Below the pieces are notes generated by a model that did no database searches, was not told the DNA's origin, and saw nothing but the letters and a program-made list of their open reading frames with translations. A DNA stretch of 64,000 bases. Origin: Haematococcus lacustris (lineage: Eukaryota > Chlorophyta > Chlorophyceae > Chlamydomonadales > Haematococcaceae). The stretch lies in NCBI GenBank assembly GCA_030144725.1, contig JASKMD010000029.1:5813538-5877537 (forward strand). Direction: 5' to 3'. Of the stretch, positions 10,397 to 21,464 are shown in pieces (position 1 is the stretch's first letter; the number at the start of each line of letters is the position of its first letter). A program made the translations under genes and the position numbers.

Positions 10397-12707
10397 ATGC
10401 TGCCAGCTTTTGCTGCATTTCAGTAAGTCAAGACGAGCGCGACAAGGTACGCAGTCGCCGCAAGTCGCCGCAAGGTACTCATCACACAATACAAATACTG
10501 CCCGGTGGCTGCGATCGCTATGATGGCAGCGCTCGTTGTCGTCTAATGGATCATGCACTGCCTGCAGGCCGGGCTTACAGACATGGCGTTGCGTTGCGGG
10601 ATGGCCACTTGCGGCTGAATGCACCTTTATCCCGCGGGGATGCAGCGATGGTTTCATTAGTCAAATACAGCCCTTGGAGACAACGAATTGAGCCCAGCAG
10701 GTGCAGCCGCTGTCCGGCTGAACCCTCGCTGAGTGCCAGCAGTGCCACTAGCATTGTCGAAGCTCATATTGTGCAGGCAGCGTCTGCCGTGTCGAGCATC
10801 CAGCGAGCCCATCACGGGGTACACTCCTGCCAACTACATTTCCTTCACTACAGACGATGAGCATATCTGCAGCTTGGCTGTGCTGATTGAGGTTGAGGCC
10901 TCTCGGAGCACATGTTTCAGCCTCTGGAACGATTGGAATAGCTTGCTTGGATTCCTTGACCTGGTTGCTGAGGTGAGAGAAGTGTGCACTGTTTGTGCAC
11001 AGCAAATAGCTGCAGCCACTACAACCGGGTTCTTTCTTGCCCCATGCAGATTGGGTTAGACCCAGAGCAGCCAGATATGGGTCTGTTCCAATGCTATTAC
11101 CGTTGGGGTAGGTCGAATACACAGCTTGGAACTGTGCTACATGCCACTTCTGGGCTGCTTTTGCATCGCTGCCCTTGCACCGCTGCCCTTGGATGCTCCA
11201 GCATCCATGCAGCTTATGGCAAGTCAGCAACACAGCTGACAGCAGGACAGGGTGTCGCAAGGCAGAGCTGCACAGCTGTTGGGTGAAGAGACAGCCACAC
11301 CATGCGTGCCTGTGCGCCCCAGGGCGCATGCCACTCCTGGAGATTGTATTCCTACTGCACAAGACAGAGATAGAGCTCGACAAGCGCATCCTGTTTGAAA
11401 CCCGTTGGGGCATGCCAGCTGCAGGTGAGCGGTTGTATGCATGCACTGGCAGGCAGGCATGGCATGGCATGGCATGGCATGGCATGGCATGGCATGGCAT
11501 GGCATGGCATGGCATGGCATGGCATGGCATGGCATGGCATGGCATGGCATGGCATGGCATGGCATGGCATGCCTTTCCCGCGGTGAGACAGCCGCCAGAG
11601 CATCACCATATCCTTCCACATGCATGCCCACCCCAGTTATTCATCTTACTCCCCATGCATGTAAACTTTTTATGACCAATTAGCAAGCATTGACCTCCAC
11701 CAGGGCCTAATGGCCCTTGCAGCCCCCAGCCTGCCAGTTGTCTTTAGGACTGCTGGCTTGCACAGTGCCTTGCCCACGGCGTCTCACATGTGTGATCATG
11801 CAAACGTGCAGGCGAGGTGGCGTTTTTGGAGATGGACAGCTCATTCACAGCCGTCGCCCTTCATTTCGAATTTCAGATGCCAGAAGTGCTGGTGGACATG
11901 AAAGTGGGCAAGCTCGGTGTGCAAACCACTCTACGCCAAATCCTGCATGAGAACATGCTTGCATTCAAGGCAATAGCAGAGCAGAAGGCGCTTGAGCAGC
12001 AGCAAGCAGCCCAGGCAGCAGGAGCAGCAGTAGGAGGCAGCACCAAGGTACCCACAGCAGAGGGCTCTGCCCCGCCCTCCACACCCTTGTCAGCAGCAGC
12101 AGCAGGAGGAGCAGGAGGAAAGCCAGCACCTCCAGCAACCAGCAAAACCAGAGAGCAGTCTGTTGCAGGCAAGGGGCAGCGGGGAAGGGCAGGCAGTGGG
12201 CCTGCCGCAGCCAGCGCTTCCCCTGACCCTGCCACCAACAGCAGCAGCAGCAGCAGCAGGGTGGCTGCAGCAGACCCTGCACCCCAGGCTCAACACAGCA
12301 CACCCCCTAGCGCTGCTGTCGCCCCAGAGGCCTCGCCGAAGAAACGCAGCAGACGAGCATCTCTCCACGACCCTACCCTGGATCTCACACAGTCACAGAC
12401 CCCACCAGCCTCGGCCCCAGCGCCTGACTCCCTCCCCCCTGGTCCCCCCGCAGCAGCCGCGCCTGACGCAGGGAACGGCTTTGCCAGTGTGGGCAGGGGT
12501 CAGCATGGTGCCGGTGAAACAGCTAATGGCGGCCCCGCAGCTGAGAGCAAGCCAGAGGTGGAGGTCCCTCCACCACCCTCACTAACTGGCGCCAAGACGG
12601 CGAGCAGGCAGCGCAGGCAGTCCAAGCAGCCTTCGCCCACTGCTCTACAGCAGGCCCCAGCAGCTGCCAGTCAGGCGAGGCAGACAGCAGCAAGCCCTAG
12701 TGCTTGA
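10397..12707 (+). CDS. plastid SRPBCC / polyketide cyclase-dehydrase-like protein
   Basis: Five exons close in phase: 10397-10422, 10777-10972, 11050-11107, 11323-11424 and 11812-12707 (425 aa). The N-terminus [17 protein letters not shown] resembles a chloroplast transit peptide. Residues about 30-190 fit the START/SRPBCC fold of cyclase/dehydrase proteins: a first strand IEVEAS, then the helix [18 protein letters not shown] (family pattern V-x-A-S-x-x-x-x-F-x-L-W-x-D-W), the strand [11 protein letters not shown], and late strands GEVAFLEMD and FEFQMPEVL followed by the long C-terminal helix. These proteins bind hydrophobic ligands in a cavity; the ligand here is unknown. Residues from about 190 are an Ala/Pro/Ser/Gln-rich tail, unusual for the family. 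Exon 1 is the least certain, because only phase and the transit-like sequence support it. Intron 4 carries a pentamer array. Confidence 0.75.
11455..11571. repeat. GGCAT pentamer array in an intron
   Basis: About 22 perfect GGCAT units start some 30 bp after the 5' splice site (11425) of the last intron of the SRPBCC gene. Apparent ORFs of repeated HGMAW or CHAMP residues are artefacts of the period. Confidence 0.95.
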
Positions 12708-13414
12708 GGGGCATCAGCCATGCTCATGGAGGCTGGGTCTCATGGAATGGGGCATGGGATGGGCCATGGCAAGCCGAAGCAGAGATCTTCTCTTATGCTC
12801 CATGTTATGCACGCTGCGTGTCATGCTGGCCGTTGATAATGTGATGCCGTCTTGTTTAGTCCGACTGGTGGCTGGCAATGAGGATAGCAATATGATGCTG
12901 CCCAACGCGTGGTGCAGGTCATTAGACAGAGCAGGTATTGGTTGCATGCTCCTTGCGCAGTCAAAGCAATCTGTGGTCTGGGACATGTGCAAGGCATGAC
13001 TCGTTTGTATCAGGCACTGCTCATGGACACTCCCAAAGAACACGTTCGCCTGTCAGAAACCAACATGCGGGTAGGATGTAGTCGAGATGGAGATGCTGGG
13101 AGATGCAATCCCGCTTACCTTTCCATTCCTCCCTCCACCATGTGAAGCACATGTGACCTGCCTGTGGTTATATCGCATTGCATTGCTGCCACTTGCGATA
13201 AACAGGAGCTTTTTGGAGCGGTGGCTATCTCTCAGTTTACAATCCCTGGACTCTGTTGTGTAATCTGTGACCAAATGCGCAGCTACCTGTTAAACCATGA
13301 TGTTGTTATGCCAGATTAAAGGACAGATAATTAATGTCAGGCAAACAAATTAAATGCAAACAAACAAAACCGATAATTCACAGTATTTGTGATGGCTTGA
13401 CGATGTTGTTTTCT
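12708..13414. other. intergenic / 3' UTR of the SRPBCC gene and 5' flank of the Fanzor copy
   Basis: No exon is recognised. A TGTAA, the usual polyadenylation signal of chlamydomonadalean algae, occurs near 13259. That is far from the stop and is not conclusive. Confidence 0.35.
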
Positions 13415-15115
13415 ATGGCTAAGAGAAAAAGACGAACCGTGCCTAGGCCAGTGCCGGAGGACCTGGACAGTGATATTGAGGACCGCGACGAGGCACTACA
13501 GCCGGACCTCACCGAAGCGGAGCGAAATAGAAAGGTTTCCGGAGAGGCCCGCGCCGCCCGCGGTAGGGACAACACATACCACGGCAGGAAGTGTAAGATA
13601 GCCCACCTCATCGACCACTTGCCGCAAGAACTTTGGGATGCCTTCCTGGCCGACGCGGTGCAGCCACGAGTGGAGGCCTGCAGCGAGCGGGCGGTGCTCG
13701 CCAGCCTGCTGTTTGGCTTACTCGTGCGCGGCTTATTTACCATTCACGTAGCCGACCCGCTCGGCCTGCACGACCAGCCCGTGTACACAGACATCCCAGT
13801 CTCCCAGGCAGCCATCCCGGACCTGAGCTGCAGGAACCTGTTCCTACAGCTGGTCCGGGGCCTGCCCGGAAATGGCGCGCACACTCGGCCGAACGCGGCA
13901 GTGGCTGCCGTGCTGGCCGCGCACCCCGACCTTCGCGATCGCCTCGCAGCCATCCCTCGCTACCCCTCTGATTGCAACATGGTAGACCACGTCGGCAAGC
14001 AGCTGGAGACAGCTTTCAGCAACATGCTCACTCTCCTCTTCGCTGGCAGGCTCAAGAAATCAGTGTCCCTGGCCGGGGTACACAGTCCTGGCGACGTACG
14101 ACGCCATGTGGGCCGAGGTCTCCAAGCCTCGCTGGGCCAATGCCAAGTTCCGGCTGTACTGTGGCAAGAAGCGCGTGGTGGCAGGCTTCTGGTCCAAGGT
14201 AAGGCTTATTAGCAGCAGGCCTAGAAGCTAGGCAGGAGCCAACCAAAGTCAGCTCATGCTCTTACACCTGGCCAACTGTTGCTGTTGATGCTGCTGCTGC
14301 TAAACCTGACCTTACACATGTGTGCCTTGTGTGTTGTACCATGTGTGGCTGCAGCTCATCAAGCAGGCCAAGAAGCGGTGGCCAGACCGTCCCCTGGCAC
14401 TGGCCTATGGGGCTGCTGGCTTCAGTGGCAGCGGCAGCATTGGCTGCAGGGGTGTCCCAGTCAGCCAGATGCTGAAGGAGGCGCTGAGGCAGTACCCAGC
14501 AGGGCGAGTTCTCCTGGTGGATGAGTTCCGCACCAGCCGGGTCAGCTCAGCCTACAGCCACCCCAGTGAGGCCCTCCCTGGGCAGCCGCCTGAGTCCTTC
14601 AGGTGAGAGGGTCAGTGGGGGAGGGTCAGGGTAGTGCTGGGAGGTGGTGGAGTCAAGGTGGCTGGGTAGGGTCTAGATTAGGAAGGTAAGGAAAAATCTT
14701 ACAAATGTGCATTGCCCCATGTGTCCATGCAGGTGGCTGCGGCCAGTGTACAGCAAGACAAAGTGTTCCCAAGTCCGGGGCTTGATGTGCTCAACAAGCA
14801 ACAACATCAGGTAAGCAATGGCCTGACACTGCACATGTGCATGGCCGCAACATATCCAACATGAAGTGACACATGACATGGGCCATGACTTGACTTCATG
14901 CATTTCCCACACCCATGTGCAGGTTCTATGACCGGGACGTCTCAGCCGCGCTAAACATCCGCCGCTGTGCAGTCGGCCCAGGCCCACGCCCCACTGAGCT
15001 GTGCTACTGGGATGGCCGCCCAGCCATGCCAAAGCCAGGCCGGCCAGGCCAGGAGTGGGTGTACTTGCGTGACAAGGCCCTGCTGCGTAAGTGGCGGCGC
15101 AAGTGGCGGCGATAG
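13415..15115 (+). pseudogene. Fanzor (eukaryotic TnpB-like) gene, subfamily A, RuvC-I missing
   Basis: The family is that of RNA-guided RuvC endonucleases carried by eukaryotic transposons. The start MAKRKRRTVPRP resembles a nuclear localisation signal and is followed by an acidic stretch. A long first exon (13415 to about 14065) is open to VGKQLETAFSNML. The reading then shifts frame to TYDAMWAEVSKPRWA, ending at a GT at 14199. Later exons are 14355-14602 ([14 protein letters not shown]), 14733-14810 (QVRGLMC) and 14923-15115 (FYDRDVSAALNIRR, RuvC-III, stop TAG). Aligned by eye with the copies at 52.2 and 57.9 kb, the RuvC-I DPG segment that should precede TYDAMW is absent exactly where the frame changes. 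An internal deletion has therefore probably inactivated it. The GLxxC and RDxxAALNI motifs make the family call strong. Confidence 0.8.
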
Positions 15116-15157
15116 CCAGCTACAGCAAGACAATCCAAGAAACCAAGATACCAAACC

Positions 15158-15240
15158 CCTCACAAAGGGGATGTGTGTGAGTAACTTACACAAAGGGGAT
15201 GTGTGTGAGTAACTTACACAAAGGGGATGTGTGTGAGTAA
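15158..15240. repeat. ~27-bp tandem repeat, three copies
   Basis: Three copies of ACAAAGGGGATGTGTGTGAG plus TAACTT lie 45 bp after the stop of the subfamily A Fanzor copy. It may be part of that element's 3' end, but no second copy exists here for comparison. Confidence 0.75.
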
Positions 15241-15434
15241 GAGCTATAGAGTAGGGTAGAGCTCTTGCTGGTAGTAGCCTGGAGGCACACACACCAGAAG
15301 GCTGAGCTGGAGTGGGCATTAGGCACACCGTCAGTAGCCTTTACAATAATGATCTCGCAGCCTGTGTTTGATTACAACTCGTGCTTTATTTTGGTGTTGC
15401 ATGAGGGCTGTAGGGATCAAATCCTGAACCAGCC

Positions 15435-18400
15435 ATGCATCCGAGTCATACGATCCCTCCTCATCGCCATTTAGTCCCCATCGCCCCACCAACCTCTCTG
15501 CAAGTTCAGCGATGCTTGGGCCAAGGTTCGAGAAGGAGAGCTGCGGGTTGCGTGGCCGTGAGTGTCAAAACATCTGCCGTATTGACGCTGAAACACGCCA
15601 ACCTGTACCTAGCTGTGTGGACCCCCACAGGAGGTGTCCAACGCACAAGCTGCTCGCCCGCCATCTTGCGCGTGGCATCAGCGATTCACCGCGCAGATCT
15701 GCCGCAGCCACGCACGTCACAGCCCGACGTCCAAGCCCAAACCCTAAGCTCAGGCTCAAGCCCAGCCTCAGCCTCAAACCCTGCCTTACCAGCTAGAAGC
15801 TTTATGACCTGTGCAGCTTCCCTAGCATGCGCAGCCTCCTTGCTGCTTGGCCCCTATGGCAGCAACGCAGCGCATGCGATGAGCCAGGCCCGTAGCTTCA
15901 CCGCAGAAGAGTCCACCACGATCAACCTATTCAAAAAGTGCGTCAGCATGCCTGATCATGCAGGCTAGCCATGCCATGGCCCATGTGCCAGCTTGTGTGT
16001 CACACTCCTCTGCAGAGCTACCCCATCTGTAGTCAGCGTCACCAACCTTGCAACACGACGAGTGAGTGGTGTAACACATGCCAGCAAGTGATGTGCCATG
16101 TCACGCCCTTCCACCAACACAGCTGTTAGCAAGCCAACAACTTTGCACCATGATCCCAGTTCCATCCTACTCACTTGTAGCACTCTGCATGTGGGCAATG
16201 GGTGTAGCCTGCTCATCGCCAGTTAGTCATTGTAGGTTTGCATGTGAACACACACACCCCAACCCATGGGATACCCAGCGCCTGGCCCCTGCATAATGTG
16301 CAGGATGCGTTCACCATGAACATGATGGAGATCCCACAGGGCGCTGGGTCTGGCTTCGTATGGGACAAGTGAGTGCACTGTTGCCCTGCCCTGCCCTGCC
16401 CTGCCCTGCCCTGCCCTGCCCTGCCCTGCCCTGCCCTGCCCTGCCCTGCCCTGCCCTGCCCTGCCCTGCCCTGCCCTGCCCTGCCCTGCCCTGCCCTGCC
16501 CTGCCCTGCCCTGCCCTGCCCTGCCCTGCCCTGCCCTGCCTTGCCCCACATTTGTAGCTTGACCATTCACAGGGCTCTCTGACACCCCAGTTGCCACAGC
16601 TCTTGGTTGTAGGAGCTGAGCCTTGGCCTGCACAGCACCAGGCCTGCACAGGGCCACTGGCAGCTCTTTGCCTCTCCTCTCTGCTCAGCATGTTTTGTGT
16701 TGCACCTACCTCACTCCTGTGGTCAGCACTCAGACCTTTGCACCATCTTCTGGTTGCAGGGAAGGACACATTGTGACCAATGCCCGTGAGTCATTGGATG
16801 GGTGGCGGGTAATGGGCTGCTAGTGGCCAGGGGGCAGCATGTTGTCAGCATGCACCAGCCTGCATGGGCATGGGCATGGGCGTGGGGCTCTCAAAGTGAG
16901 GAATACGTGGGCACAAGGGAGCAGCTGGGTGGCTGAGAGGTGAGTTGCCCAGGGGCCAGAACCACCCAGCGACCGCAACAGGCTGACTGCTTGGCAGTGC
17001 ATGCCAGCAGGGCTGCTGGAAAGCCACCTGAGCACCCTGTAGGTCTGGCTGTGGTTGGCCGTGCTCGTCGTGGACCAGCCACAGCACTCTCCCTGCACCC
17101 CATTACATCACACAACATGAAAAGTGGTTGCAGGAAGGTCTCAAACAGCTTTCCCACCTTTTACTGCTGTTGTGTGCCAGATGTAATCAACGAGAGTGCC
17201 AACGTGAGGGTGACCCTGGGCCAGGACGAATACATGGCTCGCGTGGTAGGGGTGGACATGGACAAAGACATCGCAGTGCTGCAGGTGTGAACAACTAGTG
17301 CAGCCCATGGGGCTTATAGCCAAGTTCACTCCCTCCCTTGTAGCACTGTGGTGAGATATAGGGTTGGTGTTACCATGACAGGGAGGGGTCGGGGAATCAA
17401 ACCCCGCAAGGGTGCTGGGCAGCATGTTAGGAGGGTTTGGTAACTAATGTCGATGTAGGTATAGACCAAGGAGTTCAACCTGGAGTTGTGCGTGTTCAAC
17501 ATCCACATGCTGCAGCCCCTGTCCGCTCTGGCCTCGCAGGTGGTGCTGCCACAGCCAGCACAGCTGGGCCCTGCTGGTCAGGGTGTGGAGCCCACCATCC
17601 CGGCCACCATGCCCGGCGGCAACACCATGCCACGCCCAGTGTATCCCAAGCTGGCTCCAGTCACCACGCCCTTATCCCAGGACCTGCCCAAGGTCCAACC
17701 TTTGTGTGTGCAGCTGAGTGTTGACAACTTGGAGGTGGGTCAACCTGGAATGTGTGACTTCTCACCACCCGCCAGGCAAGGGCAAGGGGGCATGCAGCAT
17801 GGTCAAGAGGCTCAGTCGTAGGCTCAGTCTAAGCGCACCTAGGCCATCACCTGAAACAGTTGTGTGTCGCTTGCCCTGGCTCCCTTCCTTGGCACTCTAC
17901 GATCAGCAGAAGTCTATGAGGTAGAGGCATCAACTGCTCCTGTTGGCGGTCCCTGACCCTTCAACCTGGCCTGCTGGGTGGGCGGCCTGCTGGCCAGCAC
18001 TCCAACCAGCCCCAGTGCTGCCGTCGGGCTAGGCCAAACAAGCACACCATAACGACAAGCAGCAGCAGCAGCAGCAGCAGCAGCGTGGACTCAGCATATG
18101 GTGTCGTTGGGTTGCTGCAGGTGTATGGTAAGGGCGATGCTGTCTGCTGCTTGTTTCCCAGCAACTTCGAATGATTAAGATTGTATAACTAAGGCTGCTG
18201 CAGGTCGGCCAACGAGTGTACGCTATCGGCAACCCCTTTGGCTTGGACCACACATTAACTACCGGGGTGGTGTCAGGTAAGACCCTAGCAAGCCAAGATA
18301 GGCATGAGCCATGTGCGCATGGGTCTTGGTGGTGTTGAACGAGGTCTTTGATGTGTGAGTGCAGCGGCAGGGCAGCCCTGACCCCGCTTAGGCTCCCCTA

Positions 18401-20737
18401 CTATTGTCACGGGGTGGGGCCTGTACACGCTAATGCTTGGCGGGCTATCAGAGCTCACAGTGTGAAGGGCCTGATGGGAGTGGTGGTGGTGTGTGCGCAG
18501 GCACAGGCCGGGAGATACAGTCAGTCAGCGGGCGCCCCATCCAGGGGGTGATTCAGACTGACGCCGCCATTAATCCAGGTGCAGCCCACCAGCCCTCCTG
18601 AGCTGCAGGCCAGTGTGAAGTAATGTTGGGGCAGAGGTTGTAAGCACGGGGCTGTCAGTAATGATGATCATGTTCAGATGCACATGACGACAGTTGTGTG
18701 CCGTTTGTTTGGCTGCCATGCAGGCAACAGTGGCGGCCCGCTGCTGGACAGCTCTGGATGTGTCATCGGCATCAACACAGCCATCTACTCACCCTCAGGC
18801 ACCAACTCTGGGGTCGGGTGCGTGAGGGGAGGGGAGGGCAGGGGTCCCAGGCGCATGTACGCAAGGCGGGGTGGGGATAGGGAGGGGAGGGGAGGGGTCC
18901 TCTTCCCCTCGTGTTGCGTTATGATTTTGTTGAGATCAGCCTGCTGCTGACGCTTCTGCTGTGGTGCTTAGCACCTGCCCACCTGCCCACCTGCCAAGAG
19001 AGAGCGCACTGCACCACATCGGCATGGCCTGTATGAGTCTGCCACCCCCCATGATCTATGTCATTGCATTCCAATAAGACAACAAGGGCTCACAAGGGCT
19101 GGCGGGGAGACAAGATGAGGCAGCAGCTGTTGATAAGAGCCTGTTGAAGAATAATGATATCATCAAGGCTGATGACACCTCCCCTTGCGTTACATGCTGG
19201 CACGGACCCATTTATTTCTGTGACCTAAGCTGCTGTGCCTGTGCTGCTGTTGCTGGGATCTGCTTGCACTGCAGCTTTGCCATCCCAGCTGATACCGTGC
19301 GCAGCAGTGTGACTCAGATCCTGGAGTTTGGCAAAGTGGTGCGCCCCATGCTGGGCATCGCATTTGCCCCTGACCAGGCGGTGGAGGCGCTGGGTGTCAA
19401 AGGTGAGGAGGGAGGCAAGCCAGGTATGGGTGAAGAGGGCTGGTCCCAGTCCGGCTGGTCGGATGGGTGGGCAGGAAGGCAGACAGGCAAGGGCGTTGAG
19501 CATGACAGTGGGCAGGCAGGCAGGTGGTGGCAGGCAGGTTGGGGTAGGCCCTGACAGGTATGTGGGGCAGGTAGGCAGGCAGGTAGGCCCTCACAGAGCA
19601 GCAGCAGCAGCAGTGGCGGCAGCAGCAGTGGCAGCAGCAGCCGGGAGAGGCAGCAGCGGCAGCAGTGGTGGCGGCAGCAGCAGCAGCAGGGTGCAGCACT
19701 GGACACATTGTCAGGCACCTGTTCAGCTACTTCTGTGCTATGGTTTTGCATGCGGTCGCATGAGCATGTTGACTGTTGGCAAGGCTCCTGAAGAGGTTTG
19801 CTGCTGCACCCTGCCCCAGGCATCATGGTGCTGAATGCGAGAGAGGGCGGCCCTGCCTGGAAGGCTGGCATTGTGGTGAGTCACAGTCCCAGCTGCTGGC
19901 CTGGGGCGGGCCCGCGGCTTCCACAGCCCCACTAAATGGGGCCTGACTGCTGACTGCCAGCTTGCTGTTTGACTGGGTGACCATGCTGCCAAGGTGCCTG
20001 CCTCAGCTGCTAGCCATGCAGCTGGCAGGCTGCCTGGTTAGGATATGATGGTCACCCCTATCCACACTCCATTGACTCCTCATTGGTCCTACCTGTGACA
20101 TGGTGACAGCAGGGCCATGTCCCTTGACTGTAGCATGCAAGGAGGCCTGCGTTCAGCTGGCGTGGTATGAGCATGCGCAGGGTCTTACCTCACCTGGTTG
20201 AACCGCTGTGTGCCATTGCAGGGCACCTCCCGAGATGAGTACGGGCGGCTGGTGCTGGGCGACATCATCCGCACTGTCAACGGCACCGTCATCCGCTCCT
20301 CCACTGACCTCTATCGCGTGCTGGACAAGGCTCAGGTCAGTGCTGGATGCAGCAGGTTGGCAGGCAGGCAAGGGGCTGCCCCTTGCCTCTGTGCTTGTTC
20401 AGGCTGCACCTTGACTCCTGACGCGCAGCGCTGGTGCAGCCTTACACATCCATTGGCAGTGCATGGCTAGACAGCCACGATTGAGGCTTTAAGGCCTGGC
20501 AAGTGGCCACACTGAGCCCCTGTCAGCCTCTGTGTTTATTGCGTTACCCAAACCATGCCATACCATGCCATGCCATTGTGAAGAGGAGGTGCATGCATGC
20601 AGCTGTGCTCATGTTGGTCAAGCCGGTCAGGTGGCTGCGATGTGTGGCCCCAGGTGGGAGAGACACTGGACATCGAGGTGCTGAGAGGCAGCTCCACCGA
20701 GCATGTGAACGTAACACTGGCCCCCAGTGATGCGTAA
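15435..20737 (+). CDS. DEG1: DEG1-type thylakoid-lumen serine protease, copy a
   Basis: Thirteen exons close in phase and give 521 aa: 15435-15937, 16016-16061, 16304-16368, 16760-16785, 17181-17284, 17540-17734, 18204-18276, 18501-18578, 18724-18817, 19275-19402, 19820-19875, 20222-20335 and 20654-20737. The first 148 residues are a bipartite targeting region: a transit peptide, then a hydrophobic lumen signal ending Ala-His-Ala. The trypsin-like domain has the triad His214 (TNAH), Asp243 (DKDIAVL) and Ser366 (GNSGG). Other strings match plant DEG1: [41 protein letters not shown]. One PDZ domain follows ([14 protein letters not shown]). DEG1 degrades damaged lumenal and photosystem II proteins (family knowledge). 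Residues 249-313 (exon 6) form a Pro-rich insert, longer than in copy b. A second copy lies 0.7 kb downstream in the same direction. Confidence 0.93.
16375..16547. repeat. CCCTG pentamer array in DEG1a intron 3
   Basis: About 33 perfect CCCTG units begin within 20 bp of the 5' splice site at 16369. The motif is the reverse complement of the GGCAG pentamer expanded in the foldback element. Confidence 0.95.
19585..19690. repeat. CAG/GGCAG-rich simple repeat in DEG1a intron 10
   Basis: Interrupted AGC trinucleotides with GGC insertions lie in the intron between exons 10 and 11. The flanking 19440-19580 is rich in GGCAGGCAG. No coding support. Confidence 0.7.
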
Positions 20738-21464
20738 TGCTAGCCAGCAGTGATGTGCCCAGGTGGTTTTTTGGAGGGGTCCATGTCCAGGCGCTGCTGG
20801 GTCATGGCTCATGCCTCATGTGTCAGGTTGACAGGGAAGTAGGGCAGTGGGCTGTGTGAGAGTGCAGCTTGTAGTGTTATAAAGTGAGTGAGTGAGGAGA
20901 CCGCTTGTATCATTAGGTGTCGTGGTATGTTTGAGTGAATACCGATAAGGGTCCAGAGTCCATACAAATGACAACGCAGGCTGTAAAGTAAGTAGTGCAT
21001 ATGGATGTAGGAGGATTTGCTGTGGGAGGGAGGATTATTCACAGGCCAAAACCTTGCAGGAGGTGTCTGGTGTGGGAAGGAGTGTCGATCCTGTAAAACA
21101 AGGGCAGAGGATTGTCTGGGCTATCTGGTGGCTCCCTAGTGCAATACGTGGCAGAGCAAATATGCAGTGTCCGGCATCATCGGCTAACCCCTCGATGGCA
21201 ATATGGGCATTGAAAGTAAGTCCTTCGAATCTAGGGATGGTGAAGCAGGCTGGCGAAACAAGCTGCAGATCAAAGGCATGTCCGATGTGACTAACCATCA
21301 AGTTCATTATGTGCGTAGCGGCAGCTAACTTCAGCCACAGGCCGTGAGGTTTCGTCACAAATGTCGCAAATATCATACCAGTACAAATGAAAACGACCAA
21401 CGTCTCAGACTTGCTTGACACCGCTACAGTCTATCCTGTCTGCGCCAGACGCATACTGCCCTGT
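20738..21464. other. spacer between the two DEG1 genes
   Basis: No exon is supported. TGTAA at 20982-20986, 245 bp after the DEG1a stop, is a candidate polyadenylation signal in the chlamydomonadalean style. A 128-codon antisense frame (21035-21421) has only a GTG start and no recognisable domain; it is discussed under rejected items. Confidence 0.4.

Noticed and set aside
12090..12368. Minus-strand Cys/Leu-rich ORFs opposite the SRPBCC tail
   Set aside because: They mirror the Ala/Pro/Gln-rich coding strand; CAG/GCA-rich exons always open the complementary frames.
21035..21421. 128-codon antisense ORF between the DEG1 genes
   Set aside because: The start is GTG, no domain is recognisable and it lies where the DEG1a 3' UTR is expected. 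A spliced gene cannot be fully excluded.
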